Shown: positions 1-7,208 of the stretch, one piece after another | Layout: every line of letters starts with the position of its first letter | Numbering within the stretch: position 1 is the first letter of the stretch | Assembly: GCA_900541495.1 (NCBI GenBank) | Contig: UQKC01000035.1 | Coordinates: forward strand, 1-26,858 | Length of the DNA stretch: 26,858 bases | Origin: an uncultured Ruminococcus sp. | GTDB taxonomy: Bacteria > Bacillota > Clostridia > Oscillospirales > Ruminococcaceae | Reading direction: 5' to 3' | Notes under the pieces: model-generated | Told to the model about the DNA's origin: nothing | The model's database searches: none | The model's input: the letters and a program-made list of their open reading frames with translations, nothing else | Position numbers and translations under genes: made by a program

Positions 1-796
1 CGATCAGTTCTTGTAAATCCCGCTTGACCTGGGTATAAGTCAAAGCGGGAATGGGAATGGAGATGCCCGAAATCAGCTCCGCTTCAAACCGCCGCAGGGC
101 GACAATATACAGCGTGTTCACAAGGTAGCCCCGCCGCAGCGGGTAAAACACCCCCGGTAATCTCTCTTTCAGCTCCCGGTAGATATAATTGCAGATCACG
201 ACCCGGTCAACACAAACTAATTCCGTCCGCTGATCCCGGCTTTGGGCGTACAGAATGGCATAGGGATTGATGTACACCGTCTGATTGCCGCTGGGAAACG
301 CAATGCGCCGGCCGGCGGGCTGTTCCAGCAGCAGATTGCGGACAAACCGCGTCGTGTTCATATCCATCTTCAAAATGCCGCGCTCGCCCTCAATGTCCGG
401 CTGGGTGTACTCATAGGAATTGTGCTGATGTACCAGTTTCAGCTCGCCGCCGATCAGCCGCCAGCCGATGGTAAAACAGTTGACGGCCCCAAGCTGGTTT
501 TGACTGCTTCTCACCGCAATCCGGCCGCAGACCTGCGCCGCCGTTTCGCCTAGCGGGACAGGATAATATTCTTCCGACACCACATCGACCGCATTGCCCT
601 CAAAGCCCTTGAAATGTTCCCGTATCGCGCTGCCGCCAAAGAGCATTGGCTCGCTGGTGCCGAGGTAGATACTATCCGGGCAAAGATAGTCAAACCACCG
701 TTCCAAATCCCCCGCGTAGTGGGCGTGGAACAGCTCTTTTGTGAGCGCGGTAATTTCCTCTAAATTGATTGGCTTCTGCTTTTTTTCCTTTGCCAT
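1..796 (-). CDS. NTF2-like plus LytTR DNA-binding regulator, C-terminus cut by window edge
   Basis: The reading frame begins at ATG 796 (minus) and is still open at base 1, so 265 residues are visible. An AAAGGAA ribosome site lies about 10 nt upstream, over the last codons of the preceding gene. Residues ~12-130 look like a SnoaL/NTF2-type fold (FHAHYAGDLERWFDYLCPD, then WRLIGGELKLVHQH). Residues ~160-265 look like a LytTR domain (INPYAILYAQS, then LPGVFYPLRRGYLVNTLYI). LytTR proteins bind DNA and usually regulate extracellular or signalling functions. The NTF2-like half may sense a ligand, which is inference. There is no receiver domain, so it is not a classical response regulator. Codon use is odd: 15 of its 20 Arg codons are CGG, a codon absent from the MazF gene next door, which suggests acquisition by transfer. 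The domain call is moderately strong; target and ligand are unknown. Confidence 0.8.
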   Translation of the reverse strand, partial: MAKEKKQKPINLEEITALTKELFHAHYAGDLERWFDYLCPDSIYLGTSEPMLFGGSAIREHFKGFEGNAVDVVSEEYYPVPLGETAAQVCGRIAVRSSQNQLGAVNCFTIGWRLIGGELKLVHQHNSYEYTQPDIEGERGILKMDMNTTRFVRNLLLEQPAGRRIAFPSGNQTVYINPYAILYAQSRDQRTELVCVDRVVICNYIYRELKERLPGVFYPLRRGYLVNTLYIVALRRFEAELISGISIPIPALTYTQVKRDLQELI

Positions 797-802
797 AAAA
801 AA

Positions 803-1120
803 TCATTCCTTTTCGTTATTTATATTTTCTGTATTTTCATTGTTTTCGTCGGTTTTGCCGTTATCGGTGCTTTTCGGAGCTTCTTCTGCCGCTTCATCGG
901 CTTTTTCACCCTCAAAAACACTTTTTACGGTGTATTTTTCGCCGTTTTCAAGTGTTATCGAAGACGGACCGGGGTCTATCTTCGATTTCCCGAAGACCTT
1001 ATCGATAAATTTTGCAAGCTTCGGAGTGAAAACAGCGATGAGCCATATCAAAAGGAGTATTCCTATCATTCCAAGCGCAAGCTTTAGCATAAGATCAAAG
1101 GTTTCTTTGTTAAATGACAT
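803..1120 (-). CDS. small single-pass membrane protein, unknown function
   Basis: This gene encodes 105 residues. ATG 1120 is preceded by AAAGGAGA at good spacing, which supports a real gene. Residues ~8-31 form one hydrophobic membrane segment (LALGMIGILLLIWLIAVF), followed by a short basic stretch, a beta-like segment (ITLENGEKYTVKSVF) and an acidic Asn/Glu-rich tail that is probably disordered. No family is recognised. The stop codon lies 6 nt from the ATG of the LytTR gene, whose ribosome site is inside this gene's 3' end, so the two are probably co-transcribed and translationally linked. Their base composition differs, so the junction near 800 may be a recombination boundary. It is divergent from mazF and is not its antitoxin. 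Confidence 0.7.
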   Translation of the reverse strand: MSFNKETFDLMLKLALGMIGILLLIWLIAVFTPKLAKFIDKVFGKSKIDPGPSSITLENGEKYTVKSVFEGEKADEAAEEAPKSTDNGKTDENNENTENINNEKE

Positions 1121-1266
1121 TTATGCATCTCCTTTCAATGGCTTTCTGCATATAATAATAGTGGGAAAACTTCCTCCCCGATTTTTTCCTCTCCCGATGA
1201 TTATTTTTGCATTTTCGGGCAAATAATAATCACAGAATAAATTTTATAAACAGGAGTTGTTTAAAA

Positions 1267-1614
1267 GTGACAGTCAGAAGGGGAGAAATCTATTACGCCG
1301 ATCTAAGTCCCGTTGTCGGTTCGGAGCAGGGCGGAGTCCGTCCCGTACTTATCGTTCAGAACGACATCGGCAACAGCCACAGTCCGACCGTTATCGCAGC
1401 CGCAATAACGAGCCGTCAGGACAAATCGAAGCTGCCGACCCATATCGGGATAAACGCTGCGACCTGCGGACTTTCCAAGGACAGCGTTGTGCTGCTCGAA
1501 CAGATACGCACCATTGACAAAAAGCGCCTTAAAGAGAGAATGGGCGAGCTTGACCAGCCGTCAATGTCGAAGATAAACAACGCCCTCTCCATAAGCTTCG
1601 GACTTGATTCGTAA
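1267..1614 (+). CDS. mazF: MazF/EndoA-family mRNA interferase toxin
   Basis: This is a cytoplasmic, ribosome-independent endoribonuclease of the MazF/PemK/NdoA family; characterised members cut mRNA at short specific sites. The 115-residue product has the normal family length. The N-terminus VRRGEIYYADLSP, the GSEQGGVRPVLIVQND strand-loop, the conserved TVIAAAIT strand and the VLLEQIRTIDKKRL segment are typical of EndoA in Firmicutes. The start is taken as GTG 1267, with AGGAG 10-14 nt upstream; in-frame extension to 1207 adds residues not seen in the family. In Bacillus the antitoxin gene sits directly upstream, but here the 146 bp upstream hold no antitoxin and the neighbouring gene is divergent. 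The gene is therefore solitary, as is often seen in Clostridia. Cleavage specificity cannot be read from the sequence. Confidence 0.93.
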   Translation: MTVRRGEIYYADLSPVVGSEQGGVRPVLIVQNDIGNSHSPTVIAAAITSRQDKSKLPTHIGINAATCGLSKDSVVLLEQIRTIDKKRLKERMGELDQPSMSKINNALSISFGLDS

Positions 1615-1640
1615 TAGAATCACATTTACAAAATGTATCG

Positions 1641-1673
1641 ATATCCGCAGATATTACTCTGCGGATATTTTTA
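1641..1673 (+). terminator. rho-independent terminator after mazF
   Basis: A perfect 11-bp stem (ATATCCGCAGA with TCTGCGGATAT, loop TATTAC) is followed by TTTTAT on the plus strand, 26 nt after the mazF stop. It lies just beyond the stop of the convergent alpha-galactosidase gene, but no U-tract follows on that strand, so it mainly serves mazF. Confidence 0.8.
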
Positions 1674-1675
1674 TC

Positions 1676-3943
1676 TTACTGAACCTTTATAAAGTGATAC
1701 TTCACCGACTTGAAATCGCCGTCAACGGGGACGATGATGCCTGCGTTCATAAGAGCAGAACCGCTGTGAACTTCGCCCGTCTGCTCGTTCTTGTAACGTG
1801 CATTTTCGTCAAGACCCTTGAGCTTTACGCGTCTTGCAGGGAAGTTCGGTCTGCCGAGTACCTGAACGAATGTGAAGATAGCTTCGGACTTGTCCTTTTC
1901 AACGAATATCCAAGCGTCCCAAGTTGTGTCCCTGAACATATTTCCGATGCGGTACTGGTCGCCCGTTCGGATAATGTGGTTGTATTTGTTGAATTCTGCG
2001 ATCTGACCGGGGATAGCATCTCTGTCCTCCTGCGGAATTCTTGTAACATCAAGCTCATAGCCGAATGTTCCGACCATTGCAACGTCGCCTCTCGTAGCGA
2101 AAGGAGTTGTTCTGCCGACGGTATGGTTAGGGCAGTCGGAAACGTGCGCGCCCATTGCGGAAGCAGGGTAGCACATCGAAGTGCCGTGCTGAATCTTCAA
2201 GCGCTCAATAGCGTCTGTGTCATCGGAACACCAGATCTGCGGTGAGAAGTAGAGCATACCTGCATCGAATCTTGCGCCGCCGCCCGAGCAGTTTTCAAGG
2301 AGAAGATGAGGATAATCGGTCGTAAGGCGGTTCATAACGTCATAAACGCCGAGAACATATCTGTGCCAAAGCTCACGCTGGCGGTTTGCGGGGAGATAAG
2401 TCGAGCCGACTTCGGTAAGCTGTCTGTTCATATCCCACTTGATGTACTCAATGTTCGCGCTGTCGAGGACTTTCTTCATAAGACCGTAGATATAGTCGCG
2501 GACTTCCTTGTTGGAGTAGTCGAGGACGTACTGCTCACGGGACATCGACATCGGTCTGCCCTTTATCTGTATAGCCCAGTCGGGGTGAGCCTTGTAAAGT
2601 TCGCTGTCGGGCGAGATCATCTCGGGTTCAAACCATATACCGAACTTCATTCCGAGCTTGTTTACTTCGTCAACGAGGTGCTTCAGGCCGCCGTCGATCT
2701 TCTTTTCATATACGAACCAGTCGCCGAGCGAGCTGTTGTCGGAATCTCTGTGACCGAACCAGCCGTCGTCCATAACGAGCATCTCAATGCCGAGCTGCGA
2801 AGCCTGCTTTGCAATGTCGATAAGCTTTTCTGTGTTGAAGTTGAAGTAGGTAGCTTCCCAGTTGTTGATGAGTATCGGACGGCGCTTGTCCTTGTATTCG
2901 CCGCGGATAAGGTGCTGTCTGTAAAGGTCATGGAAGGTTCTCGACATTTCGCCGATACCGTTCGAGGAGTGAACCATTACAACTTCGGGCGCTGCGAATT
3001 CTTCGCCCTTTTCCAAGAGCCAGTTGAAGTCGAAGTGGTTGATGCCCATTACAAAGCGTGTGTGCTTATGCTGTGTAACTTCTGCCTGGAGGAAGAAGTT
3101 GCCGCTGTAAACGAGGTTGAAGCCGAAAGCTTCGCCGATGTCCTCGTCAGCGTTGGGAGAAACGAGGGCGCAGAACGGGTTGTTCTGGTGCGAAGATTCG
3201 CCCTTTACGGAGTCAACGCCCTGCTTGCCGTGGTGGAGATGTGAGCGTTCGATAGCTCTTTCTCTTGCCCATGAGCCGTTGAGGGTGATGAGATCATAAT
3301 CGGAAGATTCAAAGTCAACGCAGGCGGAAAGAACGCGTCTGATGTTGATGCTCTCGCTGCCGTTGTTTTTAAGGCGAACGCTTCTTGTGATAACGTCGAG
3401 GTCTTTGAATGCTGTGTAGATAAGGGTTGCTTCGAGCCCGCTCACCTTGTCAACGCAGGTGATCTCAAGTGTTGAAGCTTCGTTTTCGTCTGCGAAAGTT
3501 GCAGGGATAAAGCCGTCTGCTGTTTCGATCTTCGGCTTTCCGCCGTAGACCTTGTGCGAAACATAGCGAAGATCGCAGGTAGACATTCCTGCGTTGTCCA
3601 TTACCATAAGGCAAGGCTCTCTGTAGTCGCCCGTGCCGTGGCAGGGATATTCAAACGGTGTTGAATCCATTACAGTTCCCGCATCGCGCGCATTGACTTT
3701 GAGCGTCCAAGGGTTTCTGTCAAGTGCGAGCAGGTAGGAAAGGTCATCGTCCTCGACCTTTTTGCCGAAATAAACGTGAGCAAGAAGTCCGCTTTCGAGT
3801 GCTGCGAAAGCGTAGGTAGTGTTCTTAGCCTGAAGAGTGAACAATGTCATATCCTCGGTGAAGTCCTCGTTAGAGTTTGTCTGCCATACATAACGAGAGT
3901 AGACCTTGTTCAAAGGCTGTACTTTTATGTTTTCTGCTGCCAT
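1676..3943 (-). CDS. GH36 alpha-galactosidase, cytoplasmic
   Basis: This enzyme hydrolyses terminal alpha-1,6-galactose from melibiose, raffinose-family oligosaccharides or galactomannan fragments. At 755 residues it has the normal length for bacterial GH36. Residues ~1-340 form the N-terminal beta-sandwich and the catalytic barrel follows. The GH36 signatures are MDDGWFG (391-397), FEPEMISPDSELY (438-450), KWDMNR with nucleophile Asp504, and CSDDTDAIERL from 572, which carries the acid/base Asp. There is no signal peptide, so it acts in the cytoplasm after sugar uptake, although no transporter gene is next to it. ATG 3943 has a GGAGG site. The gene follows the flippase after 32 nt and is probably the last gene of that operon. 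The linkage to a lipid-glycan flippase is unusual. The family is certain; the exact substrate is inferred. The symbol aga or rafA would be plausible but is not assigned. Confidence 0.96.
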   Translation of the reverse strand: MAAENIKVQPLNKVYSRYVWQTNSNEDFTEDMTLFTLQAKNTTYAFAALESGLLAHVYFGKKVEDDDLSYLLALDRNPWTLKVNARDAGTVMDSTPFEYPCHGTGDYREPCLMVMDNAGMSTCDLRYVSHKVYGGKPKIETADGFIPATFADENEASTLEITCVDKVSGLEATLIYTAFKDLDVITRSVRLKNNGSESINIRRVLSACVDFESSDYDLITLNGSWARERAIERSHLHHGKQGVDSVKGESSHQNNPFCALVSPNADEDIGEAFGFNLVYSGNFFLQAEVTQHKHTRFVMGINHFDFNWLLEKGEEFAAPEVVMVHSSNGIGEMSRTFHDLYRQHLIRGEYKDKRRPILINNWEATYFNFNTEKLIDIAKQASQLGIEMLVMDDGWFGHRDSDNSSLGDWFVYEKKIDGGLKHLVDEVNKLGMKFGIWFEPEMISPDSELYKAHPDWAIQIKGRPMSMSREQYVLDYSNKEVRDYIYGLMKKVLDSANIEYIKWDMNRQLTEVGSTYLPANRQRELWHRYVLGVYDVMNRLTTDYPHLLLENCSGGGARFDAGMLYFSPQIWCSDDTDAIERLKIQHGTSMCYPASAMGAHVSDCPNHTVGRTTPFATRGDVAMVGTFGYELDVTRIPQEDRDAIPGQIAEFNKYNHIIRTGDQYRIGNMFRDTTWDAWIFVEKDKSEAIFTFVQVLGRPNFPARRVKLKGLDENARYKNEQTGEVHSGSALMNAGIIVPVDGDFKSVKYHFIKVQ

Positions 3944-3975
3944 AGATTTTTCCTCCGTAAATAAAGGTAGCGTCT

Positions 3976-5397
3976 TTATCTGGCTTTCTTCTTTCTTTTT
4001 ACTGTGATAAAGTTTTTGAGTGTGCTCAGAACTGCGTCAAAATTGAATACGGCTACTGCGATGAACAGTACGATAAGCTGAACATATTCAGCCTTTGGTT
4101 CGGTAATGGCAACGATAGCCATATATCCGACAACGATCATATTAACGATCATCTTGAACCAGCTTATATCAAATTTCACATAGCTTCTCGTGTCGAAAAC
4201 ACGAACCATAAAGCAGGCAAAATATGCCGTCATTGTTGCGAGGCCTGCACCGTAAGCGCCAAGGCGCGGTATGAGCAGGATATCGAGCACGATGTTCACA
4301 ACTGCCGCAACGATGCTCGTTACCATTGAGTTCACCGACTTCTTGCGAACATTGTATATGCTCGAAAGGAACTGGCAAAGGCATTGGAATATCATCGCTA
4401 TAATAAGTATCGGGGTGTAATGATAACCGAAAACGAAGTTCTTTTCGGGGTCATTGTCAACAAGGATATAGGTGAAAGGCTTCGCGATCATTATAAGTCC
4501 TGCCGCCGCAATGAAAAGCAGCGAGGAATAAGCACCGTAGACCTGCTTATAATAACCCGAAAGGTCGCTGTCGTCCTTGTTTTCGATAGCGGACATCTGC
4601 CAAGCCTGATAAAACAGCGTCGTTACGAGCAAAAGCAGGGTCGGTATCTTGTGAGCTGCGCTGTAAATGCCGTTTTCCGCACTGCTTACCATTGCAATGA
4701 CGAAATATCTGTCCGAAGCGGAGGTTATCCACCATAAAATATAGGTAGGAACGAGCGGAAGCGAATATTTGACTATCTCCTTGAAAAGTGACTTGTCGAG
4801 TGATTTTATATCGAAGAATTTGTAGAGCTCCGATATTATCACAAGTCCCAAAAGCGAAAGCGCGTCCGAAATGATTATCGAGCAAACATATCCCGTAACG
4901 CCGAGGTCGAATTTCAGCAGGAGGATAAGATTGCTCACTACTATTATTAATGTAGAAAAAATTCCGTCAATGGCAAAAAGCTTTACAAGACCGCGCGCCC
5001 TGACAAAGCTCGCCGCAAGCTGCTTGAACGATGAGAAAAAGCAGTAAACGAACAGCAGCAAGCTGTACCCTCTGAACGCTTCAAGGCTGTTTATCAAAGG
5101 CGTGAACAGCAAAAGCACCGCAAGACCGCCGGCCGTCGTCGTTAGGGCAATGGTGTATATCTTCTTGTTGTCATAAGCCTTGTCAATGCCGAAGCGGATA
5201 AGCGCATCCGCCATAGAGAGCGTCACAATGGGGTAAATAACGTTCGCCGCCTGATAGAGCAGGTCAGCCGTGCCGTACTGCGCAGTCGTCATACAGCCCG
5301 TGTAAAGGCGGACGAGAATAAAGCTTAAAAGCTTTGAACCGAAAGTGCCTATCGCAAAGATGAGAGTGTTGTTCAGAAGCTTCTGGTATTTATTCAT
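3976..5397 (-). CDS. Wzx-like oligosaccharide flippase (polysaccharide biosynthesis protein)
   Basis: This 473-residue integral membrane protein belongs to the MOP (MATE/MVF/PST) superfamily, with about 12-14 hydrophobic segments spread over the whole length and a basic tail (KRKKKAR). The N-terminus LIFAIGTFGSKLLSFILVRL followed by AQYGTADLL is typical of the polysaccharide transporter (RfbX/Wzx-like) family, which flips undecaprenyl-linked oligosaccharides across the membrane. The conserved central segment PLVPTYILWWITSASDRYFV is also present. ATG 5397 is served by AAGGAG, which overlaps the stop codon of the small upstream gene. No glycosyltransferase genes lie nearby in the window, so the glycan handled is unknown. 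Confidence 0.9.
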   Translation of the reverse strand: MNKYQKLLNNTLIFAIGTFGSKLLSFILVRLYTGCMTTAQYGTADLLYQAANVIYPIVTLSMADALIRFGIDKAYDNKKIYTIALTTTAGGLAVLLLFTPLINSLEAFRGYSLLLFVYCFFSSFKQLAASFVRARGLVKLFAIDGIFSTLIIVVSNLILLLKFDLGVTGYVCSIIISDALSLLGLVIISELYKFFDIKSLDKSLFKEIVKYSLPLVPTYILWWITSASDRYFVIAMVSSAENGIYSAAHKIPTLLLLVTTLFYQAWQMSAIENKDDSDLSGYYKQVYGAYSSLLFIAAAGLIMIAKPFTYILVDNDPEKNFVFGYHYTPILIIAMIFQCLCQFLSSIYNVRKKSVNSMVTSIVAAVVNIVLDILLIPRLGAYGAGLATMTAYFACFMVRVFDTRSYVKFDISWFKMIVNMIVVGYMAIVAITEPKAEYVQLIVLFIAVAVFNFDAVLSTLKNFITVKRKKKAR

Positions 5398-5412
5398 AGC
5401 AGAAAAAGCTCC

Positions 5413-5544
5413 TTAAAGATCGATGTATTTTTTATCTGTGAGGTTAAGTATCTCGAAAGCGACCTTAACGAGAGCGATGCCGCCCATAGCAACAGCAACG
5501 AGCCAAAGACCTCTCCAGAATGTTTTTGACTGAGTAAGCTTCAT
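5413..5544 (-). CDS. 43-residue membrane microprotein upstream of the flippase
   Basis: A short frame from ATG 5544 to TAA 5413 encodes 43 residues beginning MKLTQSKTFWRGLWLVAVAM. A very strong AAGGAGG site lies 8 nt upstream of the ATG, and a TATAAT box (5580-5585, minus) sits about 35 nt further. Residues ~13-30 are hydrophobic (a single membrane segment), followed by a short polar tail ending DKKYIDL. Its stop codon overlaps the AAGGAG that serves the flippase, so the two genes are translationally coupled. It is probably a small partner or leader of the flippase. No family is recognised. Strong initiation signals and coupling are the main evidence that it is real. Confidence 0.75.
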   Translation of the reverse strand: MKLTQSKTFWRGLWLVAVAMGGIALVKVAFEILNLTDKKYIDL

Positions 5545-5579
5545 AAAAATTTCCTCCTTACGTTTGTCAATACACATCT

Positions 5580-5585
5580 ATTATA
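5580..5585 (-). promoter_or_regulatory. -10 box for the microprotein-flippase-galactosidase operon
   Basis: On the minus strand TATAAT (context GCTATAATAG) lies about 36 nt upstream of ATG 5544. A good -35 hexamer at 17 bp is not evident, so only the -10 is called. Confidence 0.55.
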
Positions 5586-5619
5586 GCATATTATTCCGCA
5601 AAATAAAAGAGGTTTTTAA

Positions 5620-5812
5620 AAATAATTCGGAATTGCGCAACAGCCTTTTATCCGTTTTAAATCGCTTCAACGATTTTTGGCGGACAAAATGACAAAACAG
5701 ACCTGTCTTTAAAGGTTGGTCCTTCAAAAACAGGTCTGTTCGCTTTATAATGTCTTACGGTAATTTGCGTAGTTCAATAATTCCGCATTCCGAATTCCTA
5801 ATTCCGAATTCG
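5620..5812. repeat. dispersed intergenic repeat, copy A
   Basis: The block is bounded by AATAATTCGGAATT on the left and by a cluster of AATTCC/GGAATT units (5777-5812) on the right. Inside is AATCGC-N-GCGATTTTYGGC-like sequence (5660-5690) and the hairpin at 5696-5740. Each part recurs in copy B. The 23 bp at 5781-5803 are the exact reverse complement of 14093-14115. The right end touches the stop codon of the lipoprotein gene. No coding capacity is seen. Confidence 0.8.
5696..5740 (-). terminator. hairpin terminator inside repeat A, downstream of the lipoprotein gene
   Basis: Arms AACAGACCTGT and ACAGGTCTGTT pair perfectly over 11 bp and continue inward with two mismatches or wobbles (CTTTAAAGG against CCTTCAAAA). 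On the minus strand the stem is followed by TTGTCATTTTG. It is homologous to the hairpin at 14234-14280, with three compensated base-pair changes in the outer stem. Confidence 0.65.
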
Positions 5813-6190
5813 TCAGAAAACGTCCCTTACGATGTCCTCTGCGCCCGTTACAACATCATTTACGATGTCGCCTGCGTCGGTAACAATGTCTTCAATGAAG
5901 CCGTCGCCGTCAACATCGCCCGTAATGTGGGTGGTTTCGTTGTTTTTGTTCTTGTTTTCGCTGTTGTTATTGCTGTTAGCGTTGTTGGTGGTGCTGCCGT
6001 TGTTGTTTCCGTTGGTATTGCCGTTCGCGCCGCCGTTGTTTCCGCTGGTCTGTGTTGCAGCCTGAGATGAATTCGATGTTGTTGAGGACATTCCGCCGTT
6101 TGTGTTTGTATTGTTATTAGCTCTTCCGCAGCCTGTGAATGCAAGCACTGCTGTGAGTGCCGCTGCGGCTATAAGTGCCTTTTTTCTCAT
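5813..6190 (-). CDS. Asn/Ser/Thr-rich lipoprotein with EF-hand-like loop
   Basis: The product is a 125-residue secreted lipoprotein. ATG 6190 is preferred over the in-frame start at 6289 because the signal peptide MRKKALIAAAALTAVLAFTG begins there, followed by lipobox Cys21, and AAAGGGG lies 6 nt upstream. After the anchor comes a ~70-residue low-complexity linker dominated by Asn, Thr, Ser and Gly. The C-terminal part is acidic and contains GDVDGDGFIED, a DxDxDG calcium-loop pattern like one half of a dockerin or EF-hand, then two DIVxDxGDIV-like repeats ending in DIVRDVF. It is much too short for a complete dockerin pair. No enzymatic domain is present. It may be a surface tether or calcium-responsive peptide, which is inference. 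Confidence 0.75.
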   Translation of the reverse strand: MRKKALIAAAALTAVLAFTGCGRANNNTNTNGGMSSTTSNSSQAATQTSGNNGGANGNTNGNNNGSTTNNANSNNNSENKNKNNETTHITGDVDGDGFIEDIVTDAGDIVNDVVTGAEDIVRDVF

Positions 6191-6573
6191 TTTTTCCCCT
6201 TTCCGACAAAGTTCTGCTCCTTCGCCGAGTGGATTTGTGCATATACTATATAAAATGCAAACCCCGTTTATGCTGAAATGCTTCAGCACTGATTTTTCAT
6301 CAGTGACTTTATTTTGTCCGAAAAAATTTATAGTATTCGGAGAAAAAATTTTTCTTTTTTATGCCGAAATCACTCTACCGAAAGTATATTTTAAAATAAA
6401 TTTTCAAATTGTAAAGTAATTCAAAGCCAATTAGTGTGAAAAATGCACATCTGATGCGCTTTAAAATAAAATTATGTTGTGCAAAGTTACAAAAGTAGAT
6501 TATTTTTGCAACAAAATGAGCTTTTTTTGCCACTTATTATATGACAGGTCTTTTAAAGGAAAAGATTTTGTGG
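6191..6573. other. AT-rich intergenic region between divergent genes
   Basis: No gene is supported here. Two adjacent perfect 7-bp hairpins occur at 6271-6288 (TGCTGAA/TTCAGCA) and 6287-6305 (CACTGAT/ATCAGTG). The rest is AT-rich leader for the lipoprotein gene (minus) and upstream sequence for the sigma-factor gene (plus). I do not see a clear -35/-10 pair for the lipoprotein gene. Confidence 0.5.
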
Positions 6574-6579
6574 TATAAT
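6574..6579 (+). promoter_or_regulatory. extended -10 promoter of the ECF sigma operon
   Basis: TATAAT preceded by TGG gives an extended -10 (TGnTATAAT). The -35 region 17 bp upstream (TTTTAA) is weak, as is usual with extended -10 sites. Transcription would start near 6586, downstream of the ATG at 6578, which rules that ATG out as a start. Confidence 0.65.
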
Positions 6580-6628
6580 GTTATTATTGATTATTCTGAC
6601 CCTTTGGCAGATAAGAGGTGATAACAGC

Positions 6629-7189
6629 TTGAAAAACTCCGGCACTACAGATAATAAAGATATAGATTTCGACAAGTGCGTGGAAATGGCAAGAGCAGGC
6701 GACCCCGATTCTTTTGCGCAGCTCTATGCTTTGGTCTACAAGGACTTATACCGCATTGCTTTAATAAACCTGAACAATAATCAGCATGACGCTTCCGATG
6801 TGGTTAGCGACACAGTCCTGGAGGCATATTCTTCCATTAAAAAATTAAGAGATGAAAAAGCATTCAAAAGCTGGATAATTAAAATTCTCGCTGCAAAGAT
6901 AAAAAGAAAGCAGAAAGAATATATACAGAAAAATAATTTCAGCAATGAGCTCGATATTCTCGACAGTGTAGAACAAGAGAAATCCGATGAGATAAACTAC
7001 AGCGGATTGGAAGTTATGGAGGAGTTTGCCAAACTGGACGAGGAAGACAGACTTGTATTATCGCTCGGCGTTGTTTCGGGCTACAAAAGCGAAGAGATCG
7101 CCAAAATGCTCGGTATGTCTGCAAATACCGTTCGTTCAAAGGCGGCGCGCGCTAAACTGAAACTCAAACAACTGCTGACGGAACGCTGA
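6629..7189 (+). CDS. ECF-type RNA polymerase sigma factor
   Basis: This 186-residue sigma-70 family protein of the extracytoplasmic-function type directs RNA polymerase to a private promoter set. Region 2 spans residues ~12-90 (MARAGDPDSFAQLYALVYKD, then DASDVVSDTVLEAYSSIKKL). Region 4 spans ~125-182 with the helix-turn-helix YKSEEIAKMLGMSANTVRS. The start is TTG 6629 with AGAGGTG 8 nt upstream; the longer frame from ATG 6578 begins inside the promoter -10 box. The beta-propeller gene follows 19 nt after the stop and probably encodes its membrane-bound regulator. Its promoter shows no obvious ECF-type AAC motif, so autoregulation is not evident. Confidence 0.92.
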   Translation: MKNSGTTDNKDIDFDKCVEMARAGDPDSFAQLYALVYKDLYRIALINLNNNQHDASDVVSDTVLEAYSSIKKLRDEKAFKSWIIKILAAKIKRKQKEYIQKNNFSNELDILDSVEQEKSDEINYSGLEVMEEFAKLDEEDRLVLSLGVVSGYKSEEIAKMLGMSANTVRSKAARAKLKLKQLLTER

Positions 7190-7208
7190 TGGAAAGGAGG
7201 TTGGAATT

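Noticed and set aside
242..553. 103-residue plus-strand frame
   Set aside because: It is antisense to the LytTR/NTF2 regulator, which has recognisable domains and a ribosome site.
1207..1266. extended N-terminus of MazF from TTG 1207
   Set aside because: The extra 20 residues are not family-like and have no ribosome site, while GTG 1267 has AGGAG at good spacing.
2306..3244. 312-residue open frame on the plus strand
   Set aside because: It lies wholly antisense to the GH36 alpha-galactosidase, whose catalytic motifs are intact; its composition is that of an opposite-strand shadow and it has no ribosome site.
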